From positions 604,739-668,738 of the forward strand of contig NZ_CP086107.1 in assembly GCF_016765655.2 (NCBI RefSeq): a stretch of DNA of 64,000 nt, given 5' to 3'. The notes under the pieces were generated by a model. That model saw only the letters and a list, made by a program, of their open reading frames with translations, had not been told where the DNA came from and did not search any database. Both the position numbers and the translations under genes were made by a program. Position 1 is the first letter of the stretch. Each line of letters starts with the position of its first letter. Below, piece after piece: positions 60,848 to 64,000 of this stretch. The stretch is from Skermanella mucosa (GTDB taxonomy: Bacteria; Pseudomonadota; Alphaproteobacteria; Azospirillales; Azospirillaceae).

Positions 60848-62079
60848 TGACCGCCATCGAGCAGGCGGTCCCGGCCGTGGACGTCGCCACCGCCTGCCGG
60901 GCGCTCGGCGTCCCCCGCGCCAGCTTCTACCGCCATCGCGACAGGCTGCGCCAGGTCGGGCCGCCCCTCCCGCCGGTGCGCCGGCCCTCTCCTCCGCGCG
61001 CGCTGAGCAGGACCGAGTGCCGTCAGGTTCTCGACCTGCTGCACAGCGAGCGCTTCGTCGATGCCGCCCCGGCCCAGGTCTACGCCACGCTGCTCGACGA
61101 GGGGCGATACCTGTGCTCGGTGCGCACCATGTACCGCCTGCTGGCCGCCAATGACGAGGTTCGGGAGCGCCGGCAGCAGCGCCGGCATCCGGTCTATACC
61201 AAGCCCGAACTGCTGGCCACCGGCCCCAACCAGGTGTGGAGCTGGGACATCACCAAGCTGAAGGGGCCGGTCAAGGGCACGTGGCTGTGCCTGTACGTCA
61301 TTCTCGACATCTTCAGCCGCGCCGTGGTGGGGTGGACGGTAGCCTACCGGGAAAGCGCCGCGCTTGCCGAGCGGCTGATCCGGCAGACCGTGCGCAAACA
61401 GGGTGTCGCCCGTGACCGGCTGACGCTGCATGCCGACCGCGGCGGCGCCATGAAGGCCAGGGCGGTGGTCGAGTTGCTGGCCGACCTCGGCGTGACGCGC
61501 AGCCACAGCCGGCCGCAGCAGTCCAACGACAATCCGTTCTCCGAGGCGCAGTTCAAGACGCTGAAGTACCATCGCGACTTCCCCGAGCGCTTCGGCTCGA
61601 TCCAGGACGCCCGGGTGTTCTGCCGCACCTTCTTCGCCTGGTACAACACCGTGCACCGGCACTCCGGGCTGGCGCTGATGACGCCGCACCAGGTCCACTA
61701 TGGCGACACCGGCGCGATCCGGTCGGCACGGCAGGCAGTGCTCGATGACGTCCACCGCCGGCATCCCGAACGCTTCGTGAGCAAGCGGCCCGAAGCTCCC
61801 GCACCGCCCGCGGCGGTCTGGATCAACCCGCCGGCCGCGCCGAAGGAAGGCGGCGGCGCACATCCCTCATCCCGATGTTCGGCTGAACAGCGGCCATCCC
61901 GCCGTCCCGGCCTGCCGACCTCACCGCCGGCGCACGAGGGAACGGGCAAGGTCCTTCTCGAGGGACCCGCCCACGGGGCGGGACGGAAGGGCCTTGCGCG
62001 GCCCGAGAGCGCCGGCATCCTGGAAGCGGACGAACGGCCGTGGGAAAACCACCCCGCCGGCAGTCAGCCCCAACCCTGA
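60847..62079 (+). CDS. IS3-family OrfB transposase
   Basis: Catalytic part with an integrase core (rve), 410 residues. VATACRALGVPRASFYRHRD and the HTH_21-like part come first, then NQVWSWDITKLKGPVKGTWL (first Asp), TLHADRGGAMKARAVV (second Asp) and SNDNPFSEAQFKTLKYH (Glu), and HRHSGLALMTPHQVHYGD. A Pro-rich tail of about 80 residues beyond the normal end is unusual. The ATG overlaps the orfA stop; frameshifting is the more likely route of expression. Confidence 0.93.
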   Translation: MTAIEQAVPAVDVATACRALGVPRASFYRHRDRLRQVGPPLPPVRRPSPPRALSRTECRQVLDLLHSERFVDAAPAQVYATLLDEGRYLCSVRTMYRLLAANDEVRERRQQRRHPVYTKPELLATGPNQVWSWDITKLKGPVKGTWLCLYVILDIFSRAVVGWTVAYRESAALAERLIRQTVRKQGVARDRLTLHADRGGAMKARAVVELLADLGVTRSHSRPQQSNDNPFSEAQFKTLKYHRDFPERFGSIQDARVFCRTFFAWYNTVHRHSGLALMTPHQVHYGDTGAIRSARQAVLDDVHRRHPERFVSKRPEAPAPPAAVWINPPAAPKEGGGAHPSSRCSAEQRPSRRPGLPTSPPAHEGTGKVLLEGPAHGAGRKGLARPESAGILEADERPWENHPAGSQPQP

Positions 62080-62106
62080 GCTACGACAAAACGAGCAGCT
62101 GTCTCA

Positions 62107-64000
62107 TACGCGTTGACATGTACCGGTTGGCCCGGACGATGGTGAGACCGGTCTCCTCCAACTCCATCGCCAGGGCCATGCCGATCAGGAGATCGTCCTC
62201 GACCATGAGGATCGTATGCCCCGATAGATCCTCCACGTCCGTGGCCGGCACCGGGACAGGCTCCAACCTCGTACGCCCTCCCTCTTCGGCTTTCGGCAGC
62301 CAGATGGAAAAGACCGAGCCACGCCCTGGCTTGGACTCAACTTCAAGCCGGCAGTCCAGCGCCCGGGTGGCCCGGCGCACCGTCGCCAGCCCGATACCGA
62401 AGCCCCGGCTCTGCCCGGCAGGATCACCGGCCTGGTAGAAATCGTCGAAGATCCGGTCCAGCAGGTCCTTCGGGATGCCCGTTCCCGTGTCCCGGATATC
62501 GATCCGTACCGTGTCATCGTCTTCCAGCGTCTCTACCGACACGCCGCCGCGCTGGGTGTATTTGAGCGCATTGCCAATCAGGTTGCGCAGGATTAACTCC
62601 AGCAGCAGCCGGTCCGTGGACACCACCGCCGAGGTGGGCGGCACCTGAAGCCATAAGCGGGCTGCCTGGGCCTGGGCTTCGAACTCCAAGCACAGACGAT
62701 GGAGCAGGTCGTCCAGTGCGACCAGCTGCATGTCGGGCTGCACGATGCCGGCGTCCAGCCGGGCAATTTCCAGCAGGCCGTTGAGCAGGCCCAACAGGCC
62801 GTCGAGCGAGGTCCGGACCAGGTCGGCCAAGTTCCGGTGGTCAGGGGCGGCCAAGCGACGCTGCAGCAGGTCCATGTAGAGGTTCGCCGCGGTCACGGGC
62901 TGGCGCAGATCGTGGCTCGCTGCCGCCAGGAAACGCGACTTGGCCCGGTTAGCCTCTTCCGCCTCGTCGCGCGACGCCCGCAAGGCCATCTCGGCGGCAT
63001 GACGGGCGGTGACGTCCTGGCCGATCTTCAGGAAGCCGCGCAAGCTCCCGTTGGTGTGGCGCAGGGCTACGTTCTGGCCCTCGATGAACACGCGCTGACC
63101 GTCCTTGCGCAGGTGCCAGCGCACGTTGGGTGCGGCACCTTCCCGGCGGGCGGTATCGAACTCCCATGCGGGCACCTTCTTCTCCCGGTCCTCGGGTGTG
63201 AACAGGATGGTACTCGACTGGCCCACTATCTCCTCGGCGCTCCAGCCGAACACGTTCGCGGCACCTGGGAACCAGTCGGTGATCGTGTCCTGCTCGTCGG
63301 TGATGAAGATCGCGTAGTCGCGCGCGTTCTCGACGACAAGGCGGAAGCGTTGTTCGGTCTCGCGCAGCGCCGCCTTGGCGAGCTTGCGCCGGGTGACGTC
63401 GAGCACGAACTCGACCACCTCATCCCCGATCCTGCGCGCCGCGAACAGGCCCCACCAGCGCGATCCGTCCTTGCGGAAATACTGCTTCTCGTACGGGGTG
63501 CTCTCGCCCAGCGTGGCCACCTCCTCGACCGCCTTGAGCGAGGCCTGGTGGAACTCCTCGGGGGTCAGTTCCTGCCATGTTAGTCCGAGCGCCTCCTCCC
63601 GGCTGAAGCCTGTCATGGTCAGGAAAGCGTCGTTCACCTCGGTGAGGCCGAACCCTTGCCCCCAGAACATGACGCCGACCGTCCTGATCGCAAAGGCATT
63701 CCTGAGACGTTCTTCGCTCGCGCGCACGGCTTCTTCTGCTTGCTTGCGTGGGGTCACATTGCTGGCAACCCCAAACCACTCAGTGACCTCTCCATCGGTG
63801 TCCAGGATTGGTGCCGCCCGTGAGTGCGCCCAGCCCAGGGTTCCGTCCACCTGCCGAACTCGATGCTCCAGGTCGAAGACACCCTTCGTCCGGATGGCCT
63901 CCTGGATCGTCCCCCAGACGTGCGGTTGGTCGTCTGGGTGGATGTATTCGGTCAACCACGTCGTGCTCACGCCCTCGGTGTCGGAGAGGAAATCGCGACC
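62107..64000 (-). CDS. PAS-rich hybrid histidine kinase, partial at both ends
   Basis: The frame is open to the right edge of the window, so the N-terminus lies outside. At least three PAS/PAC modules are visible (WAHSRAAPILDTDGEVTEWF; TGFSREEALGLTWQELTPEE; ITDWFPGAANVFGWSAEEIV). The kinase core follows with FLAAASHDLRQPVTAANLYM (phospho-His), NLIGNALKYTQRGGVSVETL, DTGTGIPKDLLDRIFDDFYQ and GFGIGLATVRRATRALDC. The protein then enters a receiver (TILMVEDDLLIGMALAMELE) that is cut after VRAN by the IS3-family element; the rest is at 59655-59936. A soluble multi-PAS kinase of this kind usually senses redox, oxygen or small ligands. Confidence 0.88.

Larger units (their letters stand above)
60371..62106. 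mobile_element. IS3-family insertion sequence in a receiver-domain gene
   Basis: Ends TGAGACAG at 60371 (and at 59957 in the duplicate) and CTGTCTCA ending at 62106, with further matches inward (TTGC, GCAG). It holds overlapping orfA and orfB with an A8 slippage site. Flanks do not show a clean target duplication, in keeping with the left-end rearrangement. Confidence 0.88.

Overview
The window is GC-rich DNA with long overlapping frames, typical of an alphaproteobacterium; the mix of genes and insertion sequences would fit the Rhodospirillales/Azospirillaceae, but that placement is inference, not a result. There are no rRNA or tRNA genes and no CRISPR array that I can see. Much of the window is accessory DNA: at least eight insertion sequences or remnants, several nested inside each other, break the chromosome into short functional islands.

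Layout. 0.3-11.6 kb (minus strand): a type II secretion operon in the transcribed order gspK-O-E-F-H-I-J-L-M-C-D, with no gspG (major pseudopilin) in its usual place. 11.7-14.1 kb: an IS6-family element split by an IS256-family element, next to an IS5-type end. 14.3-23.2 kb: an accessory island with a NlpC/P60-like hydrolase carrying a peptidoglycan-binding domain, a minus-strand operon (lipoprotein, NlpC/P60-lysozyme fusion, HEAT-repeat membrane protein), and a lipase-like hydrolase followed by a coiled-coil/four-TM protein, with IS3-type remnants between and beside them. 23.5-26.0 kb: broken IS3, intact IS256 and a serine recombinase fragment.

26.2-33.2 kb: a GntR/FCD regulator diverging from a tripartite tricarboxylate transporter (tctC-B-A), a LeuC/LeuD-type dehydratase and an isocitrate-lyase-superfamily lyase, closed by a clear terminator; this looks like uptake and cleavage of a branched di- or tricarboxylate. 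33.8-41.5 kb: a second GntR/FCD regulator diverging from a dienelactone-hydrolase-like gene, three tandem short-chain dehydrogenase-like genes that all lack the YxxxK catalytic pair, an ABC importer of the NitT/TauT type and an alpha/beta hydrolase: probably another catabolic unit. 41.6-46.7 kb: ISKra4 split by IS66 (exact 8-bp target duplication), an IS630-like remnant and a decayed IS6 element. 47.1-48.5 kb: a RES-domain toxin with its partner. 48.8-51.5 kb: IS5 split by IS256 (exact 8-bp duplication), which has cut off a DUF417 gene.

51.6-57 kb: a HAF-repeat PEP-CTERM protein, a small serine recombinase, a small lipoprotein-like gene, a short ORF, then about 480 bp without a convincing gene that are packed with hairpins. 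Four of these share a GG-U(A/U)A-CC type tip and the mismatches in the longer stems are G-U in plus-strand RNA; this is the best candidate here for an undescribed structured RNA or regulatory element. A DoxX gene and a frameshifted CYTH gene follow. 57.3-64 kb: a LuxR-type regulator with a degenerate receiver, a histidine kinase, and a PAS-rich hybrid kinase whose receiver domain is split by an IS3-family element with a 414-bp tandem duplication of its left end.
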